Origin: Bacillus sp. B15-48
GTDB taxonomy: Bacteria > Bacillota > Bacilli > Bacillales > Cytobacillaceae
Direction: 5' to 3'
DNA length: 64,000 bases
Assembly: GCF_016879755.1 (NCBI RefSeq)
Contig: NZ_WOFU01000002.1
Location: 883,491-947,490 of the forward strand
Position numbers and translations under genes: made by a program. Under the pieces are notes generated by a model. That model saw nothing but the letters and a program-made list of their open reading frames with translations, had not been told where the DNA came from and searched no databases. Shown piece by piece: positions 45,940-56,908 of this stretch; position 1 is the first letter of the stretch; every line of letters begins with the position of its first letter.

Positions 45940-45966
45940 GAGCTTGATGGATATCCACCAAGCTCA
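45940..45966 (-). terminator. Terminator or attenuator between menB and menE
   Basis: Minus-strand stem GAGCTTGGTGGAT/ATCCATCAAGCTC (12 of 13 pairs) followed by TTTCTGC. It begins 21 bases after the menB stop, so it may reduce transcription into menE-menC. Confidence 0.7.
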
Positions 45967-45986
45967 GGTATGTGAAAATTTATGAA

Positions 45987-46805
45987 TTAAGGAAAGCGTG
46001 GAAACTGGTCAAAGTCTGGTTTGCGCTTCTCCACATACGCATTGCGCCCTTCTTTTGCTTCATCAGATGTATAATAGAGCAAAGTAGCGTCACCTGCAAA
46101 TTGTTGGAGCCCAGCAAGCCCGTCTGTATCAGCATTCATCGCTGCCTTTAAGAAGCGAATAGCCGTTGGGCTTTTCTCAAGAATCTCTTCACACCATTGA
46201 ATCGTTTCTTCCTCCACTTGATCTAGAGGAACAACTGTATTCACTAATCCCATGTCAAGCGCTTGTTGTGCATTGTATTGACGGCATAAAAACCAAATTT
46301 CCCGTGCCTTTTTATGACCGACAATTCTTGCCAAGTAGCCAGAACCATAGCCTGCATCAAAACTTCCGACTTTTGGACCAGTTTGTCCAAACACGGCGTT
46401 ATCTGCAGCAATCGTTAAATCACAAACGACATGGAGAACATGTCCACCACCGATTGCATATCCTTTTACCATGGCGATCACTGGTTTAGGAATCACCCTA
46501 ATTAGGCGTTGTAAATCAAGGACATTCAATCGAGGGATTTGGTCATCACCAACATAACCACCATGTCCACGAACATTTTGGTCTCCACCTGAACAAAAAG
46601 CTCGATCTCCCGCGCCCGTTAGCACAATGACACCTACTTTGGAATCATCCCGTGCGTAAGCGAAAGCATCGATTAACTCCATGACTGTTTTAGGACGAAA
46701 AGCATTGTGAACTTCCGGACGGTTAATTGTAATTTTAGCGATACCGTTATATGTTTCATAGATGATATCTTCGTAATTACGTTCTGAAACCCATTCAATT
46801 GCCAA
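45987..46805 (-). CDS. menB: 1,4-Dihydroxy-2-naphthoyl-CoA synthase
   Basis: 272 aa, crotonase fold. [19 protein letters not shown] near residue 66 and [20 protein letters not shown] near residue 113 form the oxyanion hole; [21 protein letters not shown] near residue 140 carries the MenB active-site residues. Closes the naphthoquinone ring from OSB-CoA. Ends PRFP as usual for MenB. Confidence 0.97.
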   Translation of the reverse strand: MAIEWVSERNYEDIIYETYNGIAKITINRPEVHNAFRPKTVMELIDAFAYARDDSKVGVIVLTGAGDRAFCSGGDQNVRGHGGYVGDDQIPRLNVLDLQRLIRVIPKPVIAMVKGYAIGGGHVLHVVCDLTIAADNAVFGQTGPKVGSFDAGYGSGYLARIVGHKKAREIWFLCRQYNAQQALDMGLVNTVVPLDQVEEETIQWCEEILEKSPTAIRFLKAAMNADTDGLAGLQQFAGDATLLYYTSDEAKEGRNAYVEKRKPDFDQFPRFP

Positions 46806-46858
46806 TTGTAAATCCTCCTTTTATGTATTACACAGCTCCATTGCTTCGGAATTTCGTC

Positions 46859-47665
46859 TTATTTTGACAAAAACCTACTTACTATTGTACCAAATTTTTC
46901 AGGTTCTTCCACATGAATCGCATGTCCGCACCCTTTAATTTGAAAGCTTTCCGCATTTGGAATCCGGTTTTCCATCTCTTCTGCAATTTGACAGAATTTC
47001 CGATCGAACTCACCAGCCAAGATAAGTGTTTCACAAGAAAAGTGACTGATTGATTCCCACCAAGATGGCTGCGCTCCAGTTCCCATCCCTAAAAGACTGT
47101 TTGCAAGCCCGAAAGGATTATTTTGCAGGCGCCGCTTCCTTATTGATGCCCTTACTTTAGCGGGCAAATTCATTTGTGTCTGAAATAAAGGAAGTCTCTC
47201 CCAGTAATCAACAAACGCTTCCACTCCTCCAGTAAGAAGCTTTTCCGCAAGGGCCCCATCCTGCTTTCTTCGGAGCTGTCTTTCTTTTTCTGTTTTCAAA
47301 CCTGGGGTTGTGCTTTCAAGTACTAATTTTCTAACTTTATGAGGATAGAGTGCGGCAAAAGCAATCGCCAGACGACCTCCCATCGAGTACCCTAATAAAT
47401 CTGTTTTTTCAATTCCTAACTTATTGAGCAGCGAGTTTAAATCCGCAGCAACTTTCATTACACTGTACATCGAATAATCATCAGGTGATTCAGTTTGTCC
47501 ATGACCAACCAAATCAACTATAATCATTTTAGAAGCAGAATTGAAACTAGTTAAAAACGGTTTCCACGTTGAACCATCCCCTGTAAAACCATGTAACAGG
47601 ATCAATGGAAATCCTTTTCCATTCACTTCAACATTGTATTTCACACCATTTAATTCAATTTTCAT
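46859..47665 (-). CDS. menH: SHCHC synthase MenH, alpha/beta hydrolase
   Basis: 268 aa. Nucleophile elbow LLGYSMGGRLAIAFA near residue 92, oxyanion region LLHGFTGDGSTWKPF, Asp in LILAGEFDRKF near 217 and His in GCGHAIHVEEPE near 248. Eliminates pyruvate from SEPHCHC. Starts 11 bases inside the menD 3' end. Confidence 0.9.
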   Translation of the reverse strand: MKIELNGVKYNVEVNGKGFPLILLHGFTGDGSTWKPFLTSFNSASKMIIVDLVGHGQTESPDDYSMYSVMKVAADLNSLLNKLGIEKTDLLGYSMGGRLAIAFAALYPHKVRKLVLESTTPGLKTEKERQLRRKQDGALAEKLLTGGVEAFVDYWERLPLFQTQMNLPAKVRASIRKRRLQNNPFGLANSLLGMGTGAQPSWWESISHFSCETLILAGEFDRKFCQIAEEMENRIPNAESFQIKGCGHAIHVEEPEKFGTIVSRFLSK

Positions 47666-49418
47666 TTTCGTGAGTTCCTAAAAAAACACTTATTTCCCGG
47701 GAAACAGAATTCCACAAATCTCGATGTTCAATTAAATTTTTGTCTCTATTTGTCATGATTTCCATTACCTTGAGACCTTTTTGTTTAAGATTACTAGTAA
47801 AAGTTTGGTGAAAATGCTCCCAATCTTCGATTTTTACATATGTACCGCCATACATTTCGACAACATGACGAAAATTAACATTTAATGGTGTCCCAAATAA
47901 CAATTCAAAATGCTTTGGATCGTTGGCTTGAGGCAGGAAAGAGAAAATCCCTCCACCATTATTATTAATTAATAGAATCGTGATATTGAGATTATTTTGC
48001 TTAGCAGAAAGAAGCCCATTTAAATCATGAAAAAAGGTTAGATCGCCTAATACTAAATAAAGTGGCTGAGAAACCGTTGCTACTCCTAATGCCGTTGAAA
48101 CAACCCCATCAATCCCATTTGCACCACGATTCCCCATCACTTTTATTTCTTTCCCATTGTTCAAGAAAAAAGTATCTAAGTCACGAATAGGCATGCTATT
48201 GCCCACGAATATAGTCGAAGAATCTGGCAACACTTCCGCAAGGAGGGAAAATAATTTTCCTTCACTTAAAGTTTCAATTTCATTAATGGAGTGCAAATGA
48301 GTTTTTGAAAGTTCGTTCACCACTAACCACTTTTCAAGGTAATCAGAATATTGACGGCTCTTTAGTCGTTCTATAAGTACCTTACAGAACATCGTTTCAT
48401 CACAATAGACCATTTGTGAAGCGACTGTTAGCGGATCTCTCCATCCATTGCCACCATCAATGACAATCTGGGTTGCTGACCGATTTTCTCTAATGAAATT
48501 GGTTAAAGCTTTCGAAACCGGCATAGCTCCAAAACGAACGATTAGTTTTGGTGTTAAATAATTCTTTGCCTCTTCAACACGTAAAAACGTATCATACGCA
48601 TCAATGACTCTGTCTTTTTTATGATTTCCGCTTCGTAATTGAGATAACGGATCGGCTAAAATCGGGTAGTTTAGCTTTTCGGCTAAATCGATGATTGCTT
48701 CTGTGAAAGAATGATCATCAATAGGCCCACAAACGATAACCCCATCCTCAATCGTTGAAAACATTGAAAGGAGTCTTTCCGTTGTTTCACTAGATAAGCT
48801 AGGTTTCCCTTGGAAAACTTCAACAAACCCTTCGTTTCGTTCTTGGAGCTGAAACATCTCTTCATTCAAAGCAGGGATCAACGGCTCTCGAATTGGAAAA
48901 TTTAAATGAACAGGTCCTGCCGGAAATTGAATAGCCGTAGCTGCCGCACGAGCACAGACTGTTCGAGCATACCTTAACATCTCATCTGTCCCACCGGGTG
49001 GAGACATTTCCATAAACCATTTTACATGATGGCTATAAAGATGAATTTGGTCAATTGCCTGAGGTGCACCGACATCCCTTAATTCATGCGGGCGATCAGC
49101 AGTTAATACAATTAAAGGAATTCTAGATATTTTCGCCTCAATAATTGCTGGATAATAATTTGCAGCAGCAGTCCCAGAAGTACATAAAAGCACAACCGGT
49201 TTTTTTGAAGCTTTAGCAATCCCTAATCCAAAAAAACCAGCTGAACGTTCATCAACTTGAATATGAAGATTAAGTTTAGGATGTTCAGCCATTACTAAAG
49301 CAATTGGAGTCGAGCGTGATCCCGGGCTAATCACTACCTCACTAACTCCAGAGTAAGTTAACTCTGCAACAAATGCAGATAAATAAGCAGTTAAGTCTTC
49401 CTGATGATTCATTTCCAC
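47655..49418 (-). CDS. menD: SEPHCHC synthase MenD, thiamine diphosphate enzyme
   Basis: 587 aa. N-terminal pyrimidine domain with VISPGSRSTPIALVMAEHP near 26 and the catalytic Glu in VDERSAGFFGLGIAKAS near 57; PP domain with the GDLTFFHDLNGLL motif near 455 and NNNGGGIF. Joins isochorismate and 2-oxoglutarate. Overlaps menF by 10 bases and menH by 11, so all three are translationally coupled. Confidence 0.96.
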   Translation of the reverse strand: MEMNHQEDLTAYLSAFVAELTYSGVSEVVISPGSRSTPIALVMAEHPKLNLHIQVDERSAGFFGLGIAKASKKPVVLLCTSGTAAANYYPAIIEAKISRIPLIVLTADRPHELRDVGAPQAIDQIHLYSHHVKWFMEMSPPGGTDEMLRYARTVCARAAATAIQFPAGPVHLNFPIREPLIPALNEEMFQLQERNEGFVEVFQGKPSLSSETTERLLSMFSTIEDGVIVCGPIDDHSFTEAIIDLAEKLNYPILADPLSQLRSGNHKKDRVIDAYDTFLRVEEAKNYLTPKLIVRFGAMPVSKALTNFIRENRSATQIVIDGGNGWRDPLTVASQMVYCDETMFCKVLIERLKSRQYSDYLEKWLVVNELSKTHLHSINEIETLSEGKLFSLLAEVLPDSSTIFVGNSMPIRDLDTFFLNNGKEIKVMGNRGANGIDGVVSTALGVATVSQPLYLVLGDLTFFHDLNGLLSAKQNNLNITILLINNNGGGIFSFLPQANDPKHFELLFGTPLNVNFRHVVEMYGGTYVKIEDWEHFHQTFTSNLKQKGLKVMEIMTNRDKNLIEHRDLWNSVSREISVFLGTHENEN

Positions 49419-50815
49419 TTTCCCCCAAGCGCAGTCAGCATTGGTTGAAACTTAATTCTAGTTTCAATAAATTCACTCTCAGCATCAGAATCGGCGACGA
49501 CACCGCAACCAGCAAACAGCGAAGCTTCTTTTCCTTGAACGAGAGCCGAACGAATAGCAACAGCAAATTCGCCATTCTCTCGATAATCATGCCAACCAAT
49601 TGGTGCAGCATAGAAGCCTCGGTCAAGCTCTTCACTTTCCCTAATTTCAGCTACCGCTGCCTCTTTCGGGAAACCGCCAAGTGCTGGAGTAGGATGAAGC
49701 CTGTTTACCAAATCAAACATTGACGTTCCATTCCGTTTTTTTCCTACTACCGGTGTATATAAATGTTGAATATGTTTTGTTTTCAGTAACTTTGGATGTC
49801 CTGGCAACGATATTTGTTCACATGTTTCATCCATCGCTTCCTTAATCATTTCGACCACATATTGATGTTCAATTAAATTTTTTTGATCATTTAGGAGAGT
49901 TTGCCCAAGTTCCCTATCCTCTTCTTCCGTTTTCCCTCTAGCAATCGAACCGGCTAAGCAGGTGGAAAAAACTTCATTTCCATGTATTTTTACGAGCCTT
50001 TCAGGAGTTGCTCCGATAAAACAGTCGCCACACGATTCAAACGCAAAAATATAACTTTCTTTTTGTTCCGCAATAAGGTGCGACAAAGTTCGTTCAATCT
50101 CTACTTTTTCATCAAAAAATAAACGTACTTCCCTAGCAAGAACCACCTTTTTTAATTCACTGCTTTGCAAAGAGCGCACAAGATCTGAAACTGATTTTTT
50201 CCACTCCTCAGGTTGAACTTCGATTATACGATTTATTGGTGCATAAGGAAATTCTTGGTTCTGATTCGTAATTGCTAACAGGAATTGACGATCCTTACTA
50301 ATTCTTTCGAAGAGTCGCAGGTCGTCTTGCTGTGTACAAATAATATTTGTTGTCAAAAAGCTCTGACCATTGACGACAGATAACATAAAAGTTGGGATAT
50401 GAAAAAGGGCATCTTCATACTTTGACCATAAGCCCGTCTTTTTCTTTAGAGGATCAAATGAAAAACCACCAAATATTACTGGTCCGGTAGCGAGTTCCTT
50501 TTCCTCTCCTATTAGAATAGCTTTGTCAATCAGATCTTCCCACTGTTTTTCAACATCTGCAAAACGGTCGCCCATTTGATTTGATTGAATTTGTTTTGCA
50601 ATTCCCATTCCTACAAGAATTTGAGATTTTTTCGGATTTTGCCAATAAAATCTCTCTCCCAAAAAGCGTTTTCGCCCGGTCGCAAAAAAATTGAAAGGAT
50701 CCACCCTTTCAATTCTTTGGACTTCGCTTACTAAGACAGCATGAGAGTTTTCGCGAGCACGATCAATTGCTGCTAATATTGCTTGCCTCAACTCTGTATC
50801 TTGAATGGTTGCCAA
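49409..50815 (-). CDS. menF: Menaquinone-specific isochorismate synthase
   Basis: 468 aa, chorismate-utilising fold. KVVLAREVRLFF near 217, FIGATPERLVKIHGNEVFSTCLAGSIARG near 263, HPTPALGGFPKEAA near 367 and the C-terminal LFAGCGVVADSDAESEF. Converts chorismate to isochorismate, the entry step. First gene of the menFDHBEC unit; promoter must lie in 50816-51082. Confidence 0.95.
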   Translation of the reverse strand: MATIQDTELRQAILAAIDRARENSHAVLVSEVQRIERVDPFNFFATGRKRFLGERFYWQNPKKSQILVGMGIAKQIQSNQMGDRFADVEKQWEDLIDKAILIGEEKELATGPVIFGGFSFDPLKKKTGLWSKYEDALFHIPTFMLSVVNGQSFLTTNIICTQQDDLRLFERISKDRQFLLAITNQNQEFPYAPINRIIEVQPEEWKKSVSDLVRSLQSSELKKVVLAREVRLFFDEKVEIERTLSHLIAEQKESYIFAFESCGDCFIGATPERLVKIHGNEVFSTCLAGSIARGKTEEEDRELGQTLLNDQKNLIEHQYVVEMIKEAMDETCEQISLPGHPKLLKTKHIQHLYTPVVGKKRNGTSMFDLVNRLHPTPALGGFPKEAAVAEIRESEELDRGFYAAPIGWHDYRENGEFAVAIRSALVQGKEASLFAGCGVVADSDAESEFIETRIKFQPMLTALGGKWK

Positions 50816-51154
50816 TTTAATCCCTCCAATAACAGCCTCTCATCTGTTACTCCACGATTTCAAACTTATTTTAAGATACACTTCATAAACGCCTCTGTCA
50901 ATATATTGGGTAAAGTCTAACCTAGTATTATCCTTATTATATTGATTGCATTATCCTTTTTTAAAAGGACTGAAGTGAATAGGTAAAATTATCCATTTTA
51001 CCCTTTAAATTAAGATTGACAATATCATTATAAACAACCTACACTTATTATTGTACAGTAAAACAATTTCTTTTAGAGACTTTTGACAGATTGGCTTTTT
51101 TTTGTTAAGATAATTTAGTTTGTTCTATTAAATTTTAAAGGAGAGAATTGTATT
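50816..51154. other. Divergent menF/menA intergenic region
   Basis: About 340 AT-rich bases holding promoters for both directions. A clear sigma-A promoter for menA is annotated separately. No open reading frame or RNA structure recognised. Confidence 0.6.
51083..51111 (+). promoter_or_regulatory. Sigma-A promoter of menA
   Basis: Perfect -35 TTGACA (51083-51088), 17-base spacer, -10 TAAGAT (51106-51111), 44 bases before the menA ATG. Confidence 0.75.
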
Positions 51155-52084
51155 ATGCAAACACCTCTTCCATCGAACCCTACTTCTATAGCAAAAGATG
51201 ACGGATTTAAAAAGTGGTGGCACCTAACTAGACCGCATACGTTAACAGCCACATTTGCACCAATTCTTTTAGGCACCGCCCTCGCTATTGAGGTTACCGA
51301 TATTAACATTATGCTTTTTCTCGCCGTGCTACTTGCTTGTTTACTAATTCAAGCTGCTACAAACATGTTTAACGAGTACTACGATTATGTTAGAGGTTTA
51401 GATACCGAGGAAACAATCGGAATTGGTGGTGCGATTGTTCGAAACGGCATTAAACCAAACACGGTTCTCATGCTTGCCCTTGTCTTATACGGTATCGCCA
51501 TTATAATTGGCATTTATATTTGTATGAATTCAAGTTGGTGGCTCGCAATTATTGGACTGATAGGAATGTTAGTCGGTTATTTATATACTGGCGGCCCGAT
51601 GCCAATTGCCTATACACCGTTCGGTGAAATATTTGCTGGCTTCTTTATGGGACTTTTATTTATCCTTATTTCTTTTTACATTCAAACTGGTACAATTACA
51701 ACAACGAGTGTGATTCTTGCGTTACCAAGCTTTTTACTAGTCGGTGGAATTCTTCTTTCTAACAGTATTCGTGATTTCGATGCCGATAAGGAATTTGGCC
51801 GTAAAACATTAGCAATCTTGGTAGGGAAAAAAAATGCCGTTCGTGTATTAACAGCAATATTTTTCCTTTCCTATATTTGGGTGATCGCAATCATTTTAAC
51901 TGGAGCTTCAACGCCTTGGCTCGCAATTGTTCTTTTGAGCCTTCCTAAAGCTTTGAAAGCAATCAATGGGTTTAAAGCTGGAAAAACTCCTCTAGAAATG
52001 ATGCCAGCGATGAAGGCGACTGCGCAAACAAATACCATTTTTGCCCTATTATTATCCGTTGGTCTATTTATTAGTTATATCTAA
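51155..52084 (+). CDS. menA: 1,4-Dihydroxy-2-naphthoate polyprenyltransferase
   Basis: 309 aa, UbiA family, about eight to nine membrane helices. First Asp-rich motif NMFNEYYDYVRGLDTEE near 71 and second NSIRDFDADKEFGRKTL near 207 bind prenyl diphosphate and Mg. Attaches the isoprenoid tail in the membrane. GGAGAG precedes the ATG. Confidence 0.96.
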   Translation: MQTPLPSNPTSIAKDDGFKKWWHLTRPHTLTATFAPILLGTALAIEVTDINIMLFLAVLLACLLIQAATNMFNEYYDYVRGLDTEETIGIGGAIVRNGIKPNTVLMLALVLYGIAIIIGIYICMNSSWWLAIIGLIGMLVGYLYTGGPMPIAYTPFGEIFAGFFMGLLFILISFYIQTGTITTTSVILALPSFLLVGGILLSNSIRDFDADKEFGRKTLAILVGKKNAVRVLTAIFFLSYIWVIAIILTGASTPWLAIVLLSLPKALKAINGFKAGKTPLEMMPAMKATAQTNTIFALLLSVGLFISYI

Positions 52085-52098
52085 TTCTTTGTGATAAA

Positions 52099-52130
52099 AG
52101 CGCTGATTTAAATCTCAGCGCTTTTTATCA
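52099..52130 (+). terminator. Bidirectional terminator between menA and speD
   Basis: AAAAGCGCTGA/TCAGCGCTTTTT stem with a TTTAAATC-type loop; T-tracts on both strands. Confidence 0.9.
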
Positions 52131-52937
52131 ATTAATCATATTCTTCCCATAAAAAATCTCATCCATTTCAAGTTTTAAGTTTTTCGTTATTTCTTCTCTT
52201 TCCTCATTGCTTAGCTTCTCTTTCGTATACCCGAACAAATAATTATTTAAGTTAAAATTCCTAAGTTTGCACTTTGTATGAAACGTATGCTCCTGATATA
52301 CGTTTACATCAATCATATGAAACATTGTTTTCACGTCATCTGGAATGTAATTTTGAATCGAGCTTATATCATGGTCTATAAAAAGTTTATGGCCATTTTT
52401 ATCTCTTGTAAAACCACGCACTCGGTAATCAATTGTCATGATATCTGTATCAAAAGAACGGATCAAATAATTCAACGCCTTTAAAGGTGAGATTTCTCCA
52501 CATGTCGAGACATCGATATCTGCGCGAAAAGTACTTATTCCTTCATTCGGATGGTATTCTGGGTACGTATGAACAGTGATATGGCTCTTATCAAGTTGGA
52601 GCACCACATTATCAGGAAGTGGTCCAGGTGATTCTGCGAATGACTCATTCGGAACTTCAACCACTGGTCCCTCAGAAACTAAAACAGTTACACTTGCTCC
52701 TTGTGGTACATAGTCTTGTTTCGCTACATTTAATACATGAGCCCCAATAATATCGGAAACATTCGTTAAAATGGTTGTTAAGCGATCCGCATTGTATTGC
52801 TCATCAATGTATTCAATATAAGCTTCTCGTTCTTCTCTCGTTTTCGTATAGCAAATATCGTACATATTAAAACTTAATGATTTCGTTAAATTATTAAAGC
52901 CGTGCAATTCAATCCGTTGCTGATGCGTTAAATTCAT
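52128..52937 (-). CDS. speD: S-adenosylmethionine decarboxylase, long E. coli type
   Basis: 269 aa, the size of E. coli SpeD (264) and not of the short Bacillus SpeH (about 126). Contains [20 protein letters not shown], the self-cleavage site [13 protein letters not shown] near 114 (pyruvoyl from Ser), and [20 protein letters not shown]. Makes decarboxylated SAM for spermidine. No speE next to it. Confidence 0.95.
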   Translation of the reverse strand: MNLTHQQRIELHGFNNLTKSLSFNMYDICYTKTREEREAYIEYIDEQYNADRLTTILTNVSDIIGAHVLNVAKQDYVPQGASVTVLVSEGPVVEVPNESFAESPGPLPDNVVLQLDKSHITVHTYPEYHPNEGISTFRADIDVSTCGEISPLKALNYLIRSFDTDIMTIDYRVRGFTRDKNGHKLFIDHDISSIQNYIPDDVKTMFHMIDVNVYQEHTFHTKCKLRNFNLNNYLFGYTKEKLSNEEREEITKNLKLEMDEIFYGKNMIN

Positions 52938-53027
52938 CGGTCATACCCCCTTTTTTACACGCTCTAAAAAGATGAATACATTTCTTAAATATTTTTATTA
53001 TACCCATTAATGGACATATAAATCGAA

Positions 53028-53062
53028 AGAACCGGCAATTAACATTTGCCGGTTCTTTCGAT
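53028..53062 (-). terminator. glg operon terminator
   Basis: Stem GAAAGAACCGGCAA/TTGCCGGTTCTTTC; near-perfect, with TTCGATTTAT on the minus strand. Directly after the glgP stop. Confidence 0.85.
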
Positions 53063-53064
53063 TA

Positions 53065-55467
53065 TCATTTAATATAGGTTGGTTTTATATTCCAAATCTC
53101 ATTTGCATATTCCCGAATCGTCCGATCACTTGAGAAAAATCCTGATTTTGCGATATTCATCAAACTTTTTTCAAGCCATATCTGTTGGTTTTCGTATTCT
53201 CTGCTAATTTTATTTTGGATATCAACATAGGAACTAAAATCTCGAAGAACAAAATATTGATCATTATGATCGAGTAATGAATCATAAATGGCGGTAAATT
53301 CACCTTCCGTATCCGGGAAAAAACCATTTATTAATTGATCGGTGACGAGCCGAATGCGACGATCATAATGATAATATTCCCGTGATTCATAGCCGCCATT
53401 TCTTTGATAATCTAATACCTTTTCAGCAGTCAATCCGAAAAGGAAGATATTTTCTTCGCCGACCAATTCTGTTATCTCAACATTCGCTCCATCGAGAGTC
53501 CCTACTGTCAAGGCCCCATTCATCATAAACTTCATATTCCCTGTACCGGATGCTTCTTTGCTCGCAGTCGAAATTTGTTCACTCACATCTGCTGCCGGAA
53601 AAATGTCCTCTGCAAGCGACACACGGTAATTTTCAAGAAAAACCACTTTTATTTTATCATGAACTTCAGGATCATTATTTATTTTCTCGGCAACTGTATT
53701 AATAAGTTTTATCACCTTTTTAGCAAAATAATAACCTGGTGAAGCCTTTGCTCCAAAGATAAATGTCCGCGGGATAAATGCATCATCGCGATCCATTTTC
53801 AACCGATTATATAAATGCATAATATGTAGCACATTAAGGAGTTGCCGTTTATAAGCATGGAGCCGCTTAACCTGTACATCAAAAACAGATGTAGTATCCA
53901 CCTTAATTCCAGTCTTTTCAAATATAATTCCAGCAAGCTTCTCTTTATTCGTTCGCTTAATGTCTGCTAAACTTTGCAAAAACGTAGAATCATCTTTATA
54001 TTTTAATAGGTCTTCAAGATGTTCTGTATTTTCAATCCATTCTGGACCAATAGAATCAGTTATTAAATTTGAAAGCTGTGGATTTGCTTTCATCAACCAA
54101 CGCCGATGAGTGATTCCATTTGTTTTATTATTAAAGCGCTCAGGATAAATTTGGTAAAAATTAGTCATTTCTCGTGTTTTTAAAATCTCTGTATGAAGTT
54201 TTGCCACGCCATTTACACTATGACTGCCAATAATAGCTAATGGAGCCATTTTTACTCGATCATGTGCAATAATCGCCATTTCCTCTATCCTTGCCCAGTC
54301 CCCAGGATATTTGTCCCATAATTGTTGACAAAAGCGTTCGTTAATTTCCTCTATTATCATATAAATGCGTGGAAGCAATGGTTTAAAAATTTGTATAGGC
54401 CAAGTTTCTAATGCTTCAGATAAAGTCGTATGATTTGTATATGAGAGAGTTTGTACCGTTATATTCCATGCCTCATCCCAATTGATCCCTTCTTCATCAA
54501 CGAGAATTCTCATTAACTCTGGAACAGCTAGAGCTGGATGCGTATCATTAATATGGATACCCACATGATGATTAAAATCGCGCATGTTTCGATTTTGTTT
54601 TTTATAGGAACGAATGATCGATTTTAAACTTGCCGATACAAGTAAATATTGTTGTTTTAAACGCAATATTTTCCCTTCATCGTGTGTGTCATCTGGGTAA
54701 AGCATTTCAGAAATTGATTCAGTCTCTCTTTTATAGGTTAGGACGTCGACATCAACGATATGGGATGAAGGTTCAGCACTCCAAAGTCTTAACGTATTCA
54801 CAGTTTCCGATTGATGTCCAATCACTGGAAGGTCATAAGGGACAGCTGTAACCGTCTCTGTACTTAAATGTCGAAAGCATAAGCGACCATTTTCTTCGTA
54901 GCCTTCCACTCTTCCCCAAAAAGGAATTTCTACGGCATCATCTGCCTTGCGTACTTCCCAAACATGTCCATGTCTCAGCCATTGCTCTGGGAGTTCAACT
55001 TGATAGCCGTCAACAATCTTCTGCTCAAATAGCCCATGCTTATAACGAATCCCACATCCATGACCAGCTAGGCTTAAAGAAGAAAGTGAGTCTAAAAAAC
55101 AGGCTGCTAAACGGCCGAGTCCACCGTTCCCTAAACCAGCATCTGCCTCAATTTCTTCGAGCTCGGAAAGATCAATCCCTAATTCGTTTAACCCTTCACT
55201 AACTACCTGCTCAATGCCGAGGTTCATTAAATTATGACGTAACAACCTGCCCAATAAAAATTCGATTGATAAGTAATACACTTGTTTATTACCAGATGTC
55301 CGATATTGCTCATTCGTTTTAATCCAATTCAAACTAACATATTCTCGAATCATCTGTCCAAGTGTTTGAAATTGCTCACGTTTTGAACTTTCTCCAAAAC
55401 TTGTTCCATGTGTCATTTCCAATTTCTTTAAAAATGTTTCTTTAAACTCTTGTATATTCGTAAACAT
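53065..55467 (-). CDS. glgP: Glycogen phosphorylase
   Basis: 800 aa from ATG 55467 (AAGGAGTG upstream). GT35 fold; PLP lysine in [20 protein letters not shown] near residue 640 and the [19 protein letters not shown] segment near 96. Releases glucose-1-phosphate from glycogen. Overlaps the 3' end of glgA by 26 bases; last gene of glgBCDAP. Confidence 0.97.
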   Translation of the reverse strand: MFTNIQEFKETFLKKLEMTHGTSFGESSKREQFQTLGQMIREYVSLNWIKTNEQYRTSGNKQVYYLSIEFLLGRLLRHNLMNLGIEQVVSEGLNELGIDLSELEEIEADAGLGNGGLGRLAACFLDSLSSLSLAGHGCGIRYKHGLFEQKIVDGYQVELPEQWLRHGHVWEVRKADDAVEIPFWGRVEGYEENGRLCFRHLSTETVTAVPYDLPVIGHQSETVNTLRLWSAEPSSHIVDVDVLTYKRETESISEMLYPDDTHDEGKILRLKQQYLLVSASLKSIIRSYKKQNRNMRDFNHHVGIHINDTHPALAVPELMRILVDEEGINWDEAWNITVQTLSYTNHTTLSEALETWPIQIFKPLLPRIYMIIEEINERFCQQLWDKYPGDWARIEEMAIIAHDRVKMAPLAIIGSHSVNGVAKLHTEILKTREMTNFYQIYPERFNNKTNGITHRRWLMKANPQLSNLITDSIGPEWIENTEHLEDLLKYKDDSTFLQSLADIKRTNKEKLAGIIFEKTGIKVDTTSVFDVQVKRLHAYKRQLLNVLHIMHLYNRLKMDRDDAFIPRTFIFGAKASPGYYFAKKVIKLINTVAEKINNDPEVHDKIKVVFLENYRVSLAEDIFPAADVSEQISTASKEASGTGNMKFMMNGALTVGTLDGANVEITELVGEENIFLFGLTAEKVLDYQRNGGYESREYYHYDRRIRLVTDQLINGFFPDTEGEFTAIYDSLLDHNDQYFVLRDFSSYVDIQNKISREYENQQIWLEKSLMNIAKSGFFSSDRTIREYANEIWNIKPTYIK

Positions 55468-56908
55468 GCAAATCACTCCTTAAAACCAGGTCTGTATATA
55501 GCTGCTGATAAATTTTGGCAGACCGGGCCCAGCTAAAATCCATCTGCATGACTTTTTCAACAAGACGTTCCCATTGCTCTGTGTCCTCATAATAACTTAG
55601 AGCTCTTTCGATTGTATAAAGCATGTCATGAGCATTAAAGTTCGTAAAGGTAAACCCATTTCCTTCTGAATCACCCCCATTGTATGATTGAACCGTATCA
55701 TTTAATCCACCTGTTTCACGAACGATCGGTATCGCTCCATAGCGGAGGGCAATTAACTGGCTTAAACCACATGGTTCAAATTTCGATGGCATTAAAAATA
55801 AATCTGCCCCAGCATAGATTCTATGTGCTATTTCTTCGTTAAAGCCGATATATACCTTGCACTGTTCAAAATATTGAGCGGCCATATGACTAAAGAAATA
55901 CTCAAATTCACGTTCCCCTGTTCCTAAAACGATTAACTGCGCACCTGTATTCATGATTTCCTGAAAAACGCCACGAACGAGTTCTAGACCCTTTTGTTTT
56001 GTTAATCTCGTAACCATCGCGATAAGCGGAATATCCTCATCCTGAGGTAAACCAAACTGCCTTTGAATGGATAATTTGTTCAAAATCCGCGCTTCATGGT
56101 CTTTCGGACCGTAACATGCTACTAAATCTAAATCATTTTCTGGATTGTATATGGTATCATCGATTCCATTTAATATTCCCACTAAATCATCGCGACGGCT
56201 TCGTAACACTCCGTCTAGTTTTTCTCCAAAGTAGGCTGTTTGAATTTCTTCCATATACGTTGGGCTAACGGTTGTTATTTTATCGGCAGAAATAAGGGCC
56301 GCCTTCATGAAAGAGATATTCCCGTTAAACTCAAGCTGATTCGAATGAAAGTACTTATCCTCTAGCCCTAATAAATCTCCAAGAATCTCCTTTGGAAAAA
56401 TCCCTTGGAATTGGAGATTATGAATCGTAAATACGGTTCTAATCGACTTATAGCCTTCGATATCACGATATTTTTCATTAAGCAAAAATGGCACCATCCC
56501 GGTATGCCAATCATGGCAATGAATAATATCTGGATAAAAATCAATTTCTTTAATGCTTTCCAATATGGCCCGATTAAAATAAGAGTATTGTTCTCCCTCG
56601 TCAAAATCACCATACATTTGGCTTCGTTTGAAATAATATTCATTGTCAATAAAATAATAAATGATACCATCCAATTCCAACTGTTCTACTCCACAATATT
56701 GATTACGCCAACCGACAGAAACATCAAATTCAGCGATTTTTTCCATTTGGTTTTTAAAGTCATCAGGGATGAGCTGATATTTCGGCAGCATCACCCTGAC
56801 ATCCATCCCCAGTTTCTTTAATTCTTTAGGCAATGATCCAGCTACATCTGCTAGTCCGCCAGATTTAATAAACGGGACACATTCTGACACGGCAAAAAGT
56901 ACATTCAC
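55442..56908 (-). CDS. glgA: Glycogen synthase (ADP-glucose)
   Basis: 488 aa from GTG 56908, which overlaps the glgD stop as GTGA. N-terminal [16 protein letters not shown] is the ADP-glucose KxGG motif; [14 protein letters not shown] near 127, [13 protein letters not shown] near 298 and [19 protein letters not shown] near 367 complete GT5. Extends alpha-1,4 chains. Confidence 0.96.
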   Translation of the reverse strand: MNVLFAVSECVPFIKSGGLADVAGSLPKELKKLGMDVRVMLPKYQLIPDDFKNQMEKIAEFDVSVGWRNQYCGVEQLELDGIIYYFIDNEYYFKRSQMYGDFDEGEQYSYFNRAILESIKEIDFYPDIIHCHDWHTGMVPFLLNEKYRDIEGYKSIRTVFTIHNLQFQGIFPKEILGDLLGLEDKYFHSNQLEFNGNISFMKAALISADKITTVSPTYMEEIQTAYFGEKLDGVLRSRRDDLVGILNGIDDTIYNPENDLDLVACYGPKDHEARILNKLSIQRQFGLPQDEDIPLIAMVTRLTKQKGLELVRGVFQEIMNTGAQLIVLGTGEREFEYFFSHMAAQYFEQCKVYIGFNEEIAHRIYAGADLFLMPSKFEPCGLSQLIALRYGAIPIVRETGGLNDTVQSYNGGDSEGNGFTFTNFNAHDMLYTIERALSYYEDTEQWERLVEKVMQMDFSWARSAKIYQQLYTDLVLRSDLHVYEYTRV

